Shown piece by piece: positions 19,595 through 30,017 of a stretch of DNA of 64,000 nt. Location: NCBI RefSeq assembly GCF_009763805.1, contig NZ_CP046804.1, forward strand, positions 868,001 to 932,000, read 5' to 3'. Source of the stretch: Vibrio cidicii (lineage in GTDB: Bacteria > Pseudomonadota > Gammaproteobacteria > Enterobacterales > Vibrionaceae). The notes below the pieces were generated by a model. The model was given only the letters and a program-made list of their open reading frames with translations. It was not told where the DNA came from and did no database searches. The translations under genes were made by a program, and so were the position numbers. Each line of letters starts with the position of its first letter. Positions within the stretch are counted from its first letter, which is position 1.

Positions 19595-20530
19595 TTAGAA
19601 CTTCTCTTCGAACTCTTTGTTCGCTGCCCATGCGTAGATAAGCTCAAGCGCGATGGTTGCTCCTGCTAATGCGGTCAGGTCGCTCTGATCGTATGGCGGA
19701 GAGACTTCCACAACGTCCATGCCGACGATGTTGACGTCTTTCAAACCACGGATGATCTTGAGGATCTTATCGGAGTTGAGACCACCACAAACAGGCGTAC
19801 CGGTTCCGGGCGCAAACGCCGGATCCAAGCAGTCAATATCAAACGTCACATACACTGGCTTATCTGCCACGATTCGGCGAATGTCGGCCAGAATCTCTTC
19901 GGCCGTCATGTCGTTGGCTTGCATCGCGTTGATGACGTTAAAGCCATGACCGTCTTGTTTGTATTCAGTACGAATACCGACTTGTACTGAGTGCTTCGGT
20001 GAGATCAAACCTTCTTTCGGCGCATGGTAGAACATGGTGCCGTGGTCGTAGCTACTGCCGTTTGCATAGGTGTCGGTGTGCGCGTCGAAGTGGATCAGTG
20101 CCATCTCACCGTAGTGTTTGGCATAAGCACGCAGCACTGGTAGCGTGATGAAGTGATCGCCACCCAGCGCCAACATGGTTTTGCCACTCTGCAAAATAGC
20201 CGAGGTCGCGGCTTCCATACGGTAGGTAAAGTCTTCTGCATCACCACAGTCAAAGACCAAGTCACCGCCGTCGATCACTTTTACTTTCTTGAACAGGTTA
20301 AAGTCCCAAGGAAACTTTTTGCCTTCCCAAGCGAGGTTAACGGAGGCGCGACGGATCGCATCCGGGCCCATACGCGCACCCGGGCGGCCAGAGGTTGCCA
20401 TATCCAATGGGGCACCAAACACCACCAGATCCGCGTCTGCGGCGACTGGATCTTTAACATACGGGCGACGCACGAAACTCATTGAGTTCGAGTAAAGCGA
20501 ATAATCAGTTTTAGTAAACAAATCATTCAT
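19595..20530 (-). CDS. speB: Agmatinase
   Basis: A 311-residue ureohydrolase that cleaves agmatine to putrescine and urea with two Mn ions. The metal ligands are in [21 protein letters not shown] and [13 protein letters not shown], exactly the arginase-family set. It starts directly after the speA stop (TAA followed by ATG with no gap), so the two enzymes of the pathway are made from one message. Ends at a strong terminator. Confidence 0.95.
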   Translation of the reverse strand: MNDLFTKTDYSLYSNSMSFVRRPYVKDPVAADADLVVFGAPLDMATSGRPGARMGPDAIRRASVNLAWEGKKFPWDFNLFKKVKVIDGGDLVFDCGDAEDFTYRMEAATSAILQSGKTMLALGGDHFITLPVLRAYAKHYGEMALIHFDAHTDTYANGSSYDHGTMFYHAPKEGLISPKHSVQVGIRTEYKQDGHGFNVINAMQANDMTAEEILADIRRIVADKPVYVTFDIDCLDPAFAPGTGTPVCGGLNSDKILKIIRGLKDVNIVGMDVVEVSPPYDQSDLTALAGATIALELIYAWAANKEFEEKF

Positions 20531-22454
20531 TTAGAAATCCTCTAAATAAGTATAACCAGACAGACCTTGTTCGAGTTCTGCCAGGATTTGTTGCTGCTCT
20601 TTGGCCTCAACACGAAGTGAAACCAGAGATTGGTAGTTCTTACGGATCTGGTCCACATCAATATGCACATAACGCATCATGTCTTCGACGGTGTCACCTT
20701 CGTTGACAAAATCGATATTCATTTCGCCTTGATCACCGACATTGACCACCACACTGTGGGTGTCACCAAACAGGTTATGCATGTCACCGAGAATTTCTTG
20801 GTAAGCCCCCACAAGGAAGAAGCCCATCAGATAAGGTTCGTCCGCGTTCCAAGCGGGAACGGGGAGGGTACTTTCGATACCTTGACCATCTACGTACGCA
20901 TCAATCGCACCGTCTGAATCGCAGGTGATATCCAGCATTACAGCGCGGCGGTCTGCGGTATTTTGCAGCCCAGACAGAGGCATCACCGGGAAAACCTGAT
21001 CGATACCCCAAGAATCAGGCAGCGACTGGAATAGCGAGAAGTTCACAAAGAACTTGTCTGCCAGACGCTCGGCCAATTCGTCCAAAATTGGGCGATGGAA
21101 ACGGTTTTTGTTGCTCATCAAACGATTGAGCTCGTAATAGATGCGCAGCGATGTTTGCTCTGCCCAAGCACGGTGCTCAAGCGTCAACACGCCTGTGGCG
21201 AAACTGAGAATGCACCTCAGCCAAATCGCTCTGGGTGTCGTTGTAAATCTCAATCAATGCACGTGCGTCGGTTCCGTTGTGCAGATTCAACCAACTGCGC
21301 CACATGTTGTTGAGCAGCATTGGGAAATCTTCGTCCGGTTCGGTCACCGTTTCTGGCTTGTAGGTCTCTGTACCGATGACGTTGGCAATCAACACTGCGT
21401 GATGCGCTGTTAATGAACGACCGGATTCAGAGATGATCACCGGCATTGGCTGCTTGTAATCTTTACACACGTCACCGACCGTATTGACGATGTTACGTGC
21501 GTACTCGACCAAACCGTAGTTCATTGAGTTAGACGATTGGCTGCGCGTGCCGTCGTAGTCGATCGCCAAGCCACCGCCTACGTCAAAATATTTAATGTTT
21601 GCGCCAAGGGTACGCAGTTCGCAGTAAAAACGCGCCGATTCGTTCACTCCATTACGCACATCGCGAATATTGGCCATTTGTGAGCCAAGGTGGAAGTGAA
21701 CCAGTTGCAGCGTATCGAGCTGGTTCTCTTGCTGCAAACGGGTAATCACATTCAGCACTTGCGAGGCAGAGAGGCCAAATTTTGACTTTTCACCACCGCT
21801 AGCTTGCCATTTGCCTGTACCTTGAGAAGCAAGGCGAATGCGAATGCCCAGACGTGGCGTCACACCAAGACTTTTGGCTTCACGCAGTACCAAGTCCAGC
21901 TCCGACATCTTCTCAAGCACGATGAACACTTTATGGCCCAGCTTCTCGCCAATCAGCGCTAAACGGATGTACTCACGGTCTTTATAGCCATTGCAGACGA
22001 TCACAGAGCTCGCTTGTTGCGCCATGGCAAGCACTGCGAGTAGCTCTGGTTTACTGCCGGCTTCAAGGCCCAGCTGTTTTGTTTCAAGTTGTGCCTGGCT
22101 TGCCAGAATCTCATCCACCACTTCACGCTGTTGGTTTACTTTAATTGGGTAAACCAGCAGGTATTTATTGGGGTATTGATATTCCTCAATCGCCTGGTTA
22201 AACGCGTCACAGATCGAATGAACACGCTGATGCAGAATTTGTGGAAAGCGAACCAACACCGGCACATTGAGCTGACGCTCTTCTAGTGCTCTGACGATTT
22301 TGCTTAACTGAATCTGGTGAGCATTGTCACTACGAGGTGAAACGTACATTTCTCCATGATCGTCAATGCCGTAAAAGCCTTGGCTCCAGTAATGTACGTT
22401 GTAATCTGCGCGAACGCGGTCTAGTTTGGATGTTTGTTCCACATCTAATCTCAC
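20531..22454 (-). CDS. speA: Biosynthetic arginine decarboxylase (one frameshift)
   Basis: PLP-dependent decarboxylase converting arginine to agmatine; 640 residues when corrected, the usual length. The PLP lysine lies in [11 protein letters not shown] (about residue 100), with HFHLGSQ and [14 protein letters not shown] typical of the family. The C-terminal part carries the conserved region [25 protein letters not shown]. The frame shifts between SQF and [12 protein letters not shown]; one extra A (plus strand) in the AAA at 21201-21203 explains it. The start codon is GTG 22454, just downstream of a hairpin that holds the only GGA near the start. Confidence 0.94.
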
Positions 22455-22459
22455 AGAGT

Positions 22460-22484
22460 ATATCCGCAGAACTGCAACGGATAT
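22460..22484 (-). promoter_or_regulatory. Hairpin over the speA ribosome-binding region
   Basis: Perfect 7-bp inverted repeat ATATCCG / CGGATAT five nt before the GTG start of speA; inner bases can pair further or alternatively (GCAG/CTGC). The only GGA near the start lies in the 3' arm, so folding would hide it. Suggests translational control; ligand or trigger unknown. Confidence 0.4.
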
Positions 22485-23019
22485 TTAAGAACAAAACATG
22501 AGTGGGCTGAGCCTCTCATGGCCTGACACGCAACGCGTGTTGCGCGAATTAACGGACAATTTATCATTTGAGTCTAATGAATAAAATTAATTTTTACGAC
22601 AATAGTTTCTTATTGTGACCTCGACGAAAAACAAACGAATTTTCATTGAATAACAGAAAGTAAACACTTGATATTCATGAGGTAAAATGTTGCCCGCTCT
22701 AGGTGTGGAAACCCCGGTTTGTTGTCAGAGTAATCGCCTTTTATTCAGATAGTTATCCGGTTTTTTTTGCGCTTTTCGAGTCGTGAGAGAACGTTGTAAT
22801 TGGCCATAAGGCCTCACGTTGCTAATGCAAATAATGAATATATTCATTCATGCAAAAATCACTTTCGAGCGGTGCCTGATTTTCCAGCAGCGCTTAATTG
22901 ATTAAACATCATTCAACGGTCATTAAATAGGGTAGCTCTCTGGAGAAAGGGACTGATGGCCGCAATATCACATCTGTTTGAGAAGGAAGAACCAATGAGA
23001 TTGCGACCTTGTCATTTGA
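22485..23019. other. 535-bp intergenic region between speA and the HDOD gene
   Basis: Holds the speA promoter region and the 3' region of the HDOD gene. ACACGC-AAC-GCGTGT near 22527 is a small perfect hairpin. Otherwise AT-rich, with no gene, RNA or known operator recognised. Confidence 0.4.
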
Positions 23020-23850
23020 TTAAGCTGCCACCATTTGTTGCGCCAATTCTCGGCCGTTGCCGCGAATCTTATCAAGCTTGTCGACAAAGGCGGCAGAGAT
23101 GCAAAGCAGTCTTGAATCGGGGTGGTTGGCGAGGAAAAGGGCTTTTTCGCTGGGTTCTGTCATTTCATCCCAACAGCTGTTGATAGCACGCGCAAAGTGC
23201 AAAATGCTGGCGAGTTTTGGGGACACGTCCGCTTCGCGTGGCTCTGGGAAATGTTCTATTGCATCCGCCATTTCTTCGGGGAAGTTCCAGCTACGTGCTA
23301 GTTTTGCGCCCAAAGTGGGAGAGGAGACGTTCAATAGTTCTTCCTGTACCGCTATCGGATCTTCACCGTTGGCGACACGTTGATTAATCAATAGTGCTTC
23401 ACTTGGTGCAAGGGTATGGATCATCAGCTCACCAATGTTGTGTAAAACGCCGGTGGTAAAGGTCTCATTGACATCCATGCCCGCTTCTCCCGCCAATTTG
23501 GCGGAAATCACCGAGACTTCAAAAGTGTCGGTCCAGTATTTCTCCATATCTAGCGTGGTGATTTTAGGAAAGGCGCTGGAAAGCACAGAAGCAACGACTA
23601 AAGTTCTTACCGCTTCGGTGCCAACGCGGATGAGTGCATCGTTGATGGTAGCGACATTTTTACTTCCGCCAAAATGGGCGGAGTTGGCCATTCGCAATAA
23701 GCGGGCACTGAGCACTTGATCCATGGAAATTTTCTTCGTGAGTTGAACAAAATCGACTTCGTCACGATTGACCATTTCCAGTAGCTCTTGCAGCAGACTT
23801 TGAATGCGTGGTAGTTCGTTTAGTCTTGTAATTAACGCAGCCTGACTCAT
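23020..23850 (-). CDS. HDOD-domain protein
   Basis: A 276-residue protein whose core is an HDOD domain (LPRIQSLLQELLEMVNRDEVDFVQLTKKISMDQVLSARLLRMAN in the first 60 residues, then GVLHNIGELMIHTLAP). HDOD domains resemble HD phosphohydrolases but lack the full metal set and act in signalling, often with cyclic di-GMP or chemotaxis systems. No other domain is present. The start at 23850 (MSQAALITRL) follows a CGAGGAG ribosome site; an upstream in-frame Met at 23892 has none. Single-gene unit, so the partner is unknown. Confidence 0.88.
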   Translation of the reverse strand: MSQAALITRLNELPRIQSLLQELLEMVNRDEVDFVQLTKKISMDQVLSARLLRMANSAHFGGSKNVATINDALIRVGTEAVRTLVVASVLSSAFPKITTLDMEKYWTDTFEVSVISAKLAGEAGMDVNETFTTGVLHNIGELMIHTLAPSEALLINQRVANGEDPIAVQEELLNVSSPTLGAKLARSWNFPEEMADAIEHFPEPREADVSPKLASILHFARAINSCWDEMTEPSEKALFLANHPDSRLLCISAAFVDKLDKIRGNGRELAQQMVAA

Positions 23851-24011
23851 GATTTTTCTCCTCGTTGTGTGGGCAATTTTAATATAGGTCACACTTTGAG
23901 ATTATGACAAAAGCCGATAGCATCGTGGCAAAGTAGGCTTGGCAGAAAATAGCCTGATAAGCAGCAAATATTAGCTTATCGAGCTTGATCGAAATAAAAG
24001 AAGGTGTCGCA

Positions 24012-24542
24012 GTGACAGTCACACTCAGATTACTTAGTGAGAAAGACAGTAACGCTCTGCTTGAGTTTGAGCTAGAGAATCGTCAGTGGTTTGAACGATT
24101 TATCGCACCAAGGGAGGCTTCTATGCTCTCCTCTGACGGCATTCTAGAACATATCGAGTTTTGCTTAGAAGAGTATGAGGAGAAGCGCCTGCTGCCGATG
24201 GTGGTGGTTGATAGCCAAGGTGAGATCCTCGGGCGGATCAATTTCCACGATGTGAAGTTTAACCAAGGGCAAGCGGCGCTGGGCTACCGATTCGCCGAAC
24301 GCGCATGTGGCAAAGGGTTGGCGAGTGAAATGATAAAAGAGGGCATTGATACCGTCAGGGAAATCGGGTTTCGACGTCTTGTCGCTGTTGCGGCAGTGGA
24401 TAATTTGGCATCGCAACGAGTACTAGAAAAGTGCGGGTTTTCTCAAGTCGCTTTAGTGCCAAACTATGTGCGATTGCATGGCCATTATGTGGATTGTTTT
24501 CGCTATCAATTGAACCTGCGTAAATTGAAAAACACGGTTTAA
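24012..24542 (+). CDS. GNAT acetyltransferase (RimJ/RimL-like)
   Basis: A 176-residue N-acetyltransferase. The acetyl-CoA loop is visible as YRFAERACGKGLASEMI (about residue 94 on), followed by AVDNLASQRVLEKCGF, the standard ending of RimJ/RimL-type GNATs, which acetylate protein N-termini or small amines. Substrate unknown. The start is set at GTG 24012, with AAAGAAGG 8 nt upstream; a TTG at 23985 in frame is an alternative. Confidence 0.85.
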   Translation: MTVTLRLLSEKDSNALLEFELENRQWFERFIAPREASMLSSDGILEHIEFCLEEYEEKRLLPMVVVDSQGEILGRINFHDVKFNQGQAALGYRFAERACGKGLASEMIKEGIDTVREIGFRRLVAVAAVDNLASQRVLEKCGFSQVALVPNYVRLHGHYVDCFRYQLNLRKLKNTV

Positions 24543-24863
24543 TGTGGCTATGACGGGAAATTATTCTTTCAAATCGATGCTATTCCTCTCTTTGCCTGAT
24601 TACTTTTTTATCTTGGTAAAGCACTATCTCTGTTATTCTGCTAATCTTTTGATTATTAATAAATTGTTAAAGTTAACTGACGTGAATAATTGACTGCCTC
24701 ACATTTATTAAACAGAGTATTGTTGTTTTTGTGATATTGAATGCATAAATGGAAAAAGTGTATCTATATCAAATTATTTATTAAAAAATCACGGTAACGG
24801 TTGCGAAAGATTTTTTTCACGCTACAAATATAGTCCGGTTGTAAAATAAAAAGGAAAGAAGAT
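24543..24863. other. 321-bp AT-rich intergenic region
   Basis: Very AT-rich sequence ahead of the HTH regulator gene, which has an AAGGAAAGAAG ribosome site. No repeat, hairpin or RNA gene is recognised. Confidence 0.4.
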
Positions 24864-25674
24864 ATGCGAGGAACTACTCCCGAGTATCTGTTAGCCGCAT
24901 TAAGGCAGATCATTAAAAGCAAAGGGCTAACGTATCGAGAGTTGTCTGACAGATTAGGAATTCCTCTTTCTACATTCAAACGCCATCTTTATAGCTCGAA
25001 CATTACGCTTGATAAGTTGATTGAATACTGCCGAGAGATTGATTCTACCCTTGATGAGCTGCAGAAAATTGCAGTGCAGTTACAGACAAATGATGAAAAC
25101 TACTTCAACCATACTCAGGATGAAGTGTTTTTTAACCATCCAGAACTTTATGATTTTTACAGAGAAATCCGTCATTTGCGCGACAAAGACGGTTTTCTCT
25201 GGATGAAAGACAAATATCAGTTAGATGACTCAACTACTTATTCCTACTTTCGCGCCCTGGAAATGTTGGGTTTGATTAAACTCACCGAAGACAATAAATT
25301 CAGCTTGGTTGGACCGATGTATTACCGTTTTGCCGACAATTCAAAGCTGAACAAAAAGTACACCGAAACGCTGAAAGAGCAGACAACCGCTTACAAAGAC
25401 TGTGTACGGATCGGCTTTTCGCGTATGAAACCTGACGGATGATCAGCTTACTGCGATTGGCAAGACGTTAGCGAAAGAGGTACTGAAGTACCACAGCGAG
25501 AATATGGCGGATGGTAATTTTGAAGTGTCTGACTTTAAAAATGTGTTGCTGATTGCCAGCCCACACGAGCCGTTGATGTTCTCCGACGGCATTGGTAAGC
25601 TGCCTAATGATTTCCTCAATCAAATCAAAGAGGCGATTGATAAAGCTGGGCAAAAGCCAAGTTTGGCACTGTAA
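24864..25674 (+). CDS. Cro/C1-type HTH transcriptional regulator (one frameshift)
   Basis: About 269 residues when corrected. The N-terminal 60 residues form an XRE helix-turn-helix (GLTYRELSDRLGIPLSTFKRHL). The rest is an unassigned helical domain; the end reads FKNVLLIASPHEPLMFSDGIGKL. The frame breaks at the GG of 25437-25438: KPDG-stop against KPDDDQLTAIGKTLAKEV in the next frame; one extra G explains it. Single-gene unit next to the rhamnose cluster but convergent to it; nothing links it to rhamnose. Confidence 0.75.
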
Positions 25675-25738
25675 TGTTGGTTGGCGGCTTTATTAGGTCG
25701 TCAACCAGCCTCTCTCCTAATCCCTACCTGTAGAGCCA

Positions 25739-26542
25739 TTAATTGCATTTTCTGAGGTAGCTTCTTGGTGATTCACCAGTGGTACTTTTAAATTTCGTAC
25801 TGAAGTAGTTGCTGTCGTTATATCCCACGGAAAATGCAACTTGAGTCACCGACTTTCCGGCTTTTAGTAGTGACATTGCTTTGCGTATGCGCAGTTGGTT
25901 AATGAAGGAATTGCTAGATAAGCCAGTCAACGATTGCAGTTGCGTGCTGAGGCTTTTGGGCGATATTTGAAAAAGCTCGCAGACACCTTGCACCGAGAGA
26001 TCTTGATCGCTGTAGTTGTTGCATAAATAGATGATTGCCTGCATGACTGGGGCGTGCTGATATTTATCACACTCTAAGCGATCGAGACAAAGTAGCAACT
26101 GCTCAAACAGCAGTTGTACAAGCGCATTAGAATGTTTCTCTGCACTGAGTTGCTCTTGCTTGATCTGTTGCCCAATGGCGTGAAGCTGTCCAAAGGTCTG
26201 AGCGTTAATCAGAAAATGGCTGTGATTACTTTCCAAGCGTTTGATCACATCTGCGGCGCAGCGACTGATTGGTAAATGGTTCTTGTTGTAGAGAATATTC
26301 AGCAAATTGACATCTTTATTGTCAATGTATTGATGGTAGTCACGATCGCTGACGCAAGCGACAGTGTTAGGAAGCACCACCGAATGGTGGCCGTTGACAA
26401 TGTGTATTCCGCAGCCTGAACTGATCAGCACAAGTTCAGAAAAATCATGGCGATGCTCTGGATAATCCACTTGAGGCTCGCGGCTCAACACTCTAATTGA
26501 GTGGTCGTGGCCAACATATTCGTCAGATTTGAGAAGCAACAC
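25739..26542 (-). CDS. AraC-family regulator of the rhamnose cluster
   Basis: A 267-residue AraC/XylS protein. The N-terminal cupin half contains the sugar-binding pattern PEHRHDFSELVLISSGCGIHIVNG, and the C-terminal 100 residues carry two HTH motifs (LSVQGVCELFQISPKSLSTQL and VTQVAFSVGYNDSNYFSTKFKSTTGESPRSYR-type ending). The architecture and size match RhaS/RhaR, which activate rha genes when L-rhamnose is bound. It is transcribed in the same direction as the rha genes but after a terminator. RhaS or RhaR cannot be distinguished from sequence alone. Confidence 0.85.
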   Translation of the reverse strand: MLLLKSDEYVGHDHSIRVLSREPQVDYPEHRHDFSELVLISSGCGIHIVNGHHSVVLPNTVACVSDRDYHQYIDNKDVNLLNILYNKNHLPISRCAADVIKRLESNHSHFLINAQTFGQLHAIGQQIKQEQLSAEKHSNALVQLLFEQLLLCLDRLECDKYQHAPVMQAIIYLCNNYSDQDLSVQGVCELFQISPKSLSTQLQSLTGLSSNSFINQLRIRKAMSLLKAGKSVTQVAFSVGYNDSNYFSTKFKSTTGESPRSYLRKCN

Positions 26543-26593
26543 GATTAATTTATTCCTGCAATAAAATGGCCTTAATAATATCGTGGAGATAAT

Positions 26594-26625
26594 AAAAAAG
26601 CCGAGAGTGACCTCTCAGCTTTTTT
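26594..26625 (-). terminator. Terminator of the rhamnose operon
   Basis: AAAAAAGC-cGAGAG-tgac-CTCTCa-GCTTTTTT, a nearly perfect stem with T-runs on both strands, just after the stop of the alcohol dehydrogenase and before the AraC regulator. Confidence 0.9.
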
Positions 26626-26628
26626 CTC

Positions 26629-27771
26629 TTACAGCGCTTTCTTGTAAAGTTCTATCACTTGCTGTTTATCCATTGCGACAGGATTACCACCTGCACATGG
26701 ATCAGCGAGCGCATCATCAACCCAAGCGAGGATATCAGTCTCAGTGATGCCAAAGGCCCCAAAGCCTGATGGGATGCCAACGCGCTGGTTAAGATCTTTG
26801 ATGGCTTGGATGGCAGCAAAACTGGCTTCTTCACTCGTCATTGTCGAGGTATCGACGCCCAGCGCGACAGCAATGTTGGCAAATTTCTCGACTTGATGTG
26901 GTCGGTTAAATTCACATACGATGGGCAGCAAGATAGCGTTACAGACGCCATGTGGGAGATCTTTCTGTGCGCCGGCAGGGTGAGCCATGGCATGCACCAT
27001 GCCAAGACCTGCACTGTTAAATGACAGACCCGCCACAAACTGGCCATAAGCCATCATGGTCCGCGCATCGATGTCTTGTCCATTGTCTACCGCTTTCGGC
27101 AAGCTCTGTGCGATAAGTTTGATTGATTCCAGCGAAATGTAGTCTGTCAGGGTATGAGCACCGACAGAAACATAGGACTCAATCGCATGCGTCAGTGCAT
27201 CGATTCCCGTTGCCGCTGTCACCGCGCTAGGGATACCGAGCATGACACTGGGATCGTTAACCGACACATCAGGAATGATCTTATCTGAGATGATCACGTG
27301 CTTAACGTGAGTCAGTGTGTCGGTGATCACCGCATTGCTGGTGACTTCTGCCGCTGTTCCAGCTGTGGTGTTGATCGCATAAAGAGGTACCCCCAGTTTG
27401 CTAACTTTCTCCACTCCGTTGTACGCGGCAATTGGCAGTGGGTTAGCCGACAAGATGCGAATGGCTTTTGACGTATCGATGGCGCTACCACCCCCAAAAC
27501 CGATGAGGTAAGTCGCGCCTGATGTCTCAAAAGCATCCAGCGCGCTTAGGACCGTGTTGGTGTCTGGATTTGGTCTGACGTCCTGGAAAAGGTGGATATT
27601 CAACGGGCTATCGATAAGTTTGCTGGCAAACCCAAGTTCAACCATTGCAGGATCACAGATGAGCAAGCCCGGCTCTTGGCCGTGAGTTTGCAAAATGCGT
27701 TCAACTAACGCTTCAATTGCGCCTACGCCAGACAGGTTAATTTTGGGAAAGGCTAATTTAAATACACTCAT
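26629..27771 (-). CDS. fucO: Iron-containing alcohol dehydrogenase, lactaldehyde reductase-like
   Basis: A 380-residue group III alcohol dehydrogenase. It has the NAD loop GFGGGSAIDTSKAI (about residue 95) and the metal-binding region GIDALTHAIESYV, GMVHAMAHPAGAQKDLPHG with the Asp and three His ligands. In this operon it would reduce the L-lactaldehyde formed by rhamnulose-1-phosphate aldolase to 1,2-propanediol, as FucO does in E. coli. It lies 14 nt after rhaD and is the last gene of the operon. The symbol reflects function by context; other Fe-ADH specificities are possible. Confidence 0.85.
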   Translation of the reverse strand: MSVFKLAFPKINLSGVGAIEALVERILQTHGQEPGLLICDPAMVELGFASKLIDSPLNIHLFQDVRPNPDTNTVLSALDAFETSGATYLIGFGGGSAIDTSKAIRILSANPLPIAAYNGVEKVSKLGVPLYAINTTAGTAAEVTSNAVITDTLTHVKHVIISDKIIPDVSVNDPSVMLGIPSAVTAATGIDALTHAIESYVSVGAHTLTDYISLESIKLIAQSLPKAVDNGQDIDARTMMAYGQFVAGLSFNSAGLGMVHAMAHPAGAQKDLPHGVCNAILLPIVCEFNRPHQVEKFANIAVALGVDTSTMTSEEASFAAIQAIKDLNQRVGIPSGFGAFGITETDILAWVDDALADPCAGGNPVAMDKQQVIELYKKAL

Positions 27772-27785
27772 ATTCGTCTCACAGG

Positions 27786-28580
27786 TTAAAAACGTTTTTC
27801 AAAATATCCATGTTTCTCTTGTGTCACGCCCTCTGGCTCATACCCTGCAGCAAGACACATCAGGTACAACTTAGCTCCTTTGTTGGCGACGTCGATGTAG
27901 TCGAATGCTTGTAAAACGTCATCACCTGAGGCAGTTGCGCCATGCTTTTCCCAAATGGCCACATCACGTTGAAGTAAAGATTCGGTAGTGAGATCCGCAA
28001 GCTCTTCCGATGACGGTAAGCAGTAAGGGATCATGCCGACACCTTTCGGCACGAATGCACGCACTTCAGGCAACATTTTCCAGCAAGTATGCGTAAAGAG
28101 ATCGCTGCTCTTTGATACGTCTGAATGGTGTGAAAGAGCGATCAGTTCCAGTGGATGAGTGTGTACCACGGATTTGTGACTCGAACCTTGCGCACGTTTT
28201 GTTTCTAGGATTTTGATATGACTAATAAATTCGGAAGTCGGTGCGAAGTCAGTTGACGCATTGCCTCCCCACAAAATCGCAAAACTATCCGCTTCTGGGC
28301 TGATCTGTAAAATACAGCCAGCATAGGCCGCGTCACGTAGTTCACGAATTCGCTGCCCGGTTCCTTTCACGTAGTAAATTCGGCTCGCACAGCTGTTGGG
28401 TAACGGCAGAGGCAATTTTTTATAGACGACCTCAGTGTTGGCGACGGGGCCGAAGATATCGGTGAGGTCGACAGAAATGTTACCGCCATTGCGCTCAGCC
28501 CACTCTCGCTGCCACAAGTATTGAGATACTTCGCTGACTTTGGCAATTTCGTGTAATACGGTGCTGTTTAATGAAATCAT
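27786..28580 (-). CDS. rhaD: Rhamnulose-1-phosphate aldolase
   Basis: A 264-residue zinc class II aldolase splitting L-rhamnulose-1-phosphate into dihydroxyacetone phosphate and L-lactaldehyde. Family marks: REWAERNGGNIS near residue 25, VKGTGQRIRELRD, and the zinc pair in VVHTHPLELIALSH. The length is close to E. coli RhaD (274). Its ATG overlaps the rhaM stop by 4 nt. Confidence 0.95.
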   Translation of the reverse strand: MISLNSTVLHEIAKVSEVSQYLWQREWAERNGGNISVDLTDIFGPVANTEVVYKKLPLPLPNSCASRIYYVKGTGQRIRELRDAAYAGCILQISPEADSFAILWGGNASTDFAPTSEFISHIKILETKRAQGSSHKSVVHTHPLELIALSHHSDVSKSSDLFTHTCWKMLPEVRAFVPKGVGMIPYCLPSSEELADLTTESLLQRDVAIWEKHGATASGDDVLQAFDYIDVANKGAKLYLMCLAAGYEPEGVTQEKHGYFEKRF

Positions 28581-28891
28581 TTTAAATAGAAAACCTCTTT
28601 AAGTGGTTTAGAAATTGGGGAATTATCCGGATTGGATGGCATGACATCCTTCATATAAGCCCACCATTTCCGACAGATAGCTGTATTTGCGATCGCATTC
28701 CATTGCGCTTCGCTTTGCACTTCGGCATATCCGAAGAGCATGTTTTGTTCAGCAAACAGATGAATCGAGTAATTTGTTACCCCGTGAGATTGCAGGAGAT
28801 GGGTCATCTCCTGCCAGATCTCATCGTGGCGCTTTTGGTATTCAACATGACATTCTGGATTAACGAACATCAAAAATGCTTTGCGTTCCAC
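28577..28891 (-). CDS. rhaM: L-rhamnose mutarotase
   Basis: A 104-residue mutarotase that interconverts alpha and beta L-rhamnose so that the isomerase gets the right anomer. The full family length is present, with the conserved YQKRHDEIW (about residue 18), NYSIHLFAEQNMLFGY and KWWAYMKDVM. Overlaps rhaD by 4 nt and follows rhaT by 12 nt. Confidence 0.95.
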   Translation of the reverse strand: MERKAFLMFVNPECHVEYQKRHDEIWQEMTHLLQSHGVTNYSIHLFAEQNMLFGYAEVQSEAQWNAIANTAICRKWWAYMKDVMPSNPDNSPISKPLKEVFYLK

Positions 28892-28903
28892 GAGTTTGAC
28901 TCC

Positions 28904-29933
28904 TTATGCTGCCATGCCCATACCAACGACGTTTGCCGCAGCGGTGATAACCAAAAGTCCAAACACTAGGATACGTACTGGACGGGTTCCAACGCCTTTC
29001 CATTCGGCCATGATGAGGCCAATGACGCCACCAAAGAGCACATAACCAGACATGTGCAGCATCCAGTTGATATAACCAAGATGCTCAGGAAACTGAGGCT
29101 TCTCCCCATCCGTAGAAGAAGAATTGTAGATACCACATGATCCCGCCCATAGCGGTGAAGAGGAGGTTGCGAATCATCAGCCCTTTAGCGAGCGACAGAT
29201 CGCGGCGTACGGAAATCTCTTTATTGGAAAAAATGTTGTAGAGACAGAAAGCAAAGTTGACCAGTGCGCCGCCGCCCATGATGAAGCCATAAGCAGGCAT
29301 TGCGACATATAGGTAATTGATGCCAAGCAGTTCAGACTGTTCACGGATCGGGCCAGAGGCATCCAAGCCAAAGGCAAACCCAGCGGAGAAAATGCCGCAG
29401 ACAATGGCCAAAGTGACCCCTTTTTTCAGGTCAAACTCTTCGACTTTCTCGCCCATGGCTTTCTCTTTCTCATTGCCGGCGTAAGTCACGATAGCAATTC
29501 CGACGAGTGCAATCGCAATACCTATCATCGTCAGGCTGCCACCCGCAGAGCTGATGAGTGCACCAAGTTCACCTTTTAAAATAGGCGGAAGCAGGGTGCC
29601 AACCGCTAGGTTGAGACCGATAGCAATGCCGATGCCCATCGATAGGCCCAAATAACGCATGGTTAAGCCATAGGTGATGTTGCCAATACCCCACATCGCG
29701 CCACAAAAGATCAGCATGGCGAAGGTGGACATTGGAACGTTGGCATAGAACTCACTTAGGTTTGGCACCAGCATAGCGGTGACGAGCCAAGGCATGATCA
29801 CCCAAGAGAACAAGCCTCCAATCGACCACATCAGTTCCCAAGACCATCCTTTCACTTTTTTATACGGGGCATAGAAGGCCGCAGCAGATGCCGCCCCCAC
29901 TAAATGCCAGCCAATACCAGCTACTACAGACAT
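28904..29933 (-). CDS. rhaT: L-rhamnose/H+ symporter (one frameshift)
   Basis: Ten-helix inner-membrane rhamnose permease, 342 residues when corrected (E. coli RhaT is 344). Recognised by GIGWHLVGAASAAAFYAPYKKVKGWSWE at the start and MWYLQFFFYGWG near residue 270. The frame then stops at EASVS; the other frame continues QFPEHLGYINWMLHMSGYVLF to the expected C-terminus. One extra G in the GG at 29097-29098 explains it. The start at 29933 lies 84 nt after rhaA. Confidence 0.94.
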
Positions 29934-30017
29934 ATTGATTTCCTTTTTTATTATCTATTATTTCGGGGTGAGGTAAGTGGCACTGCGGCGGTGTCGCCAA
30001 CAGTGCCCGAGTTAGGG

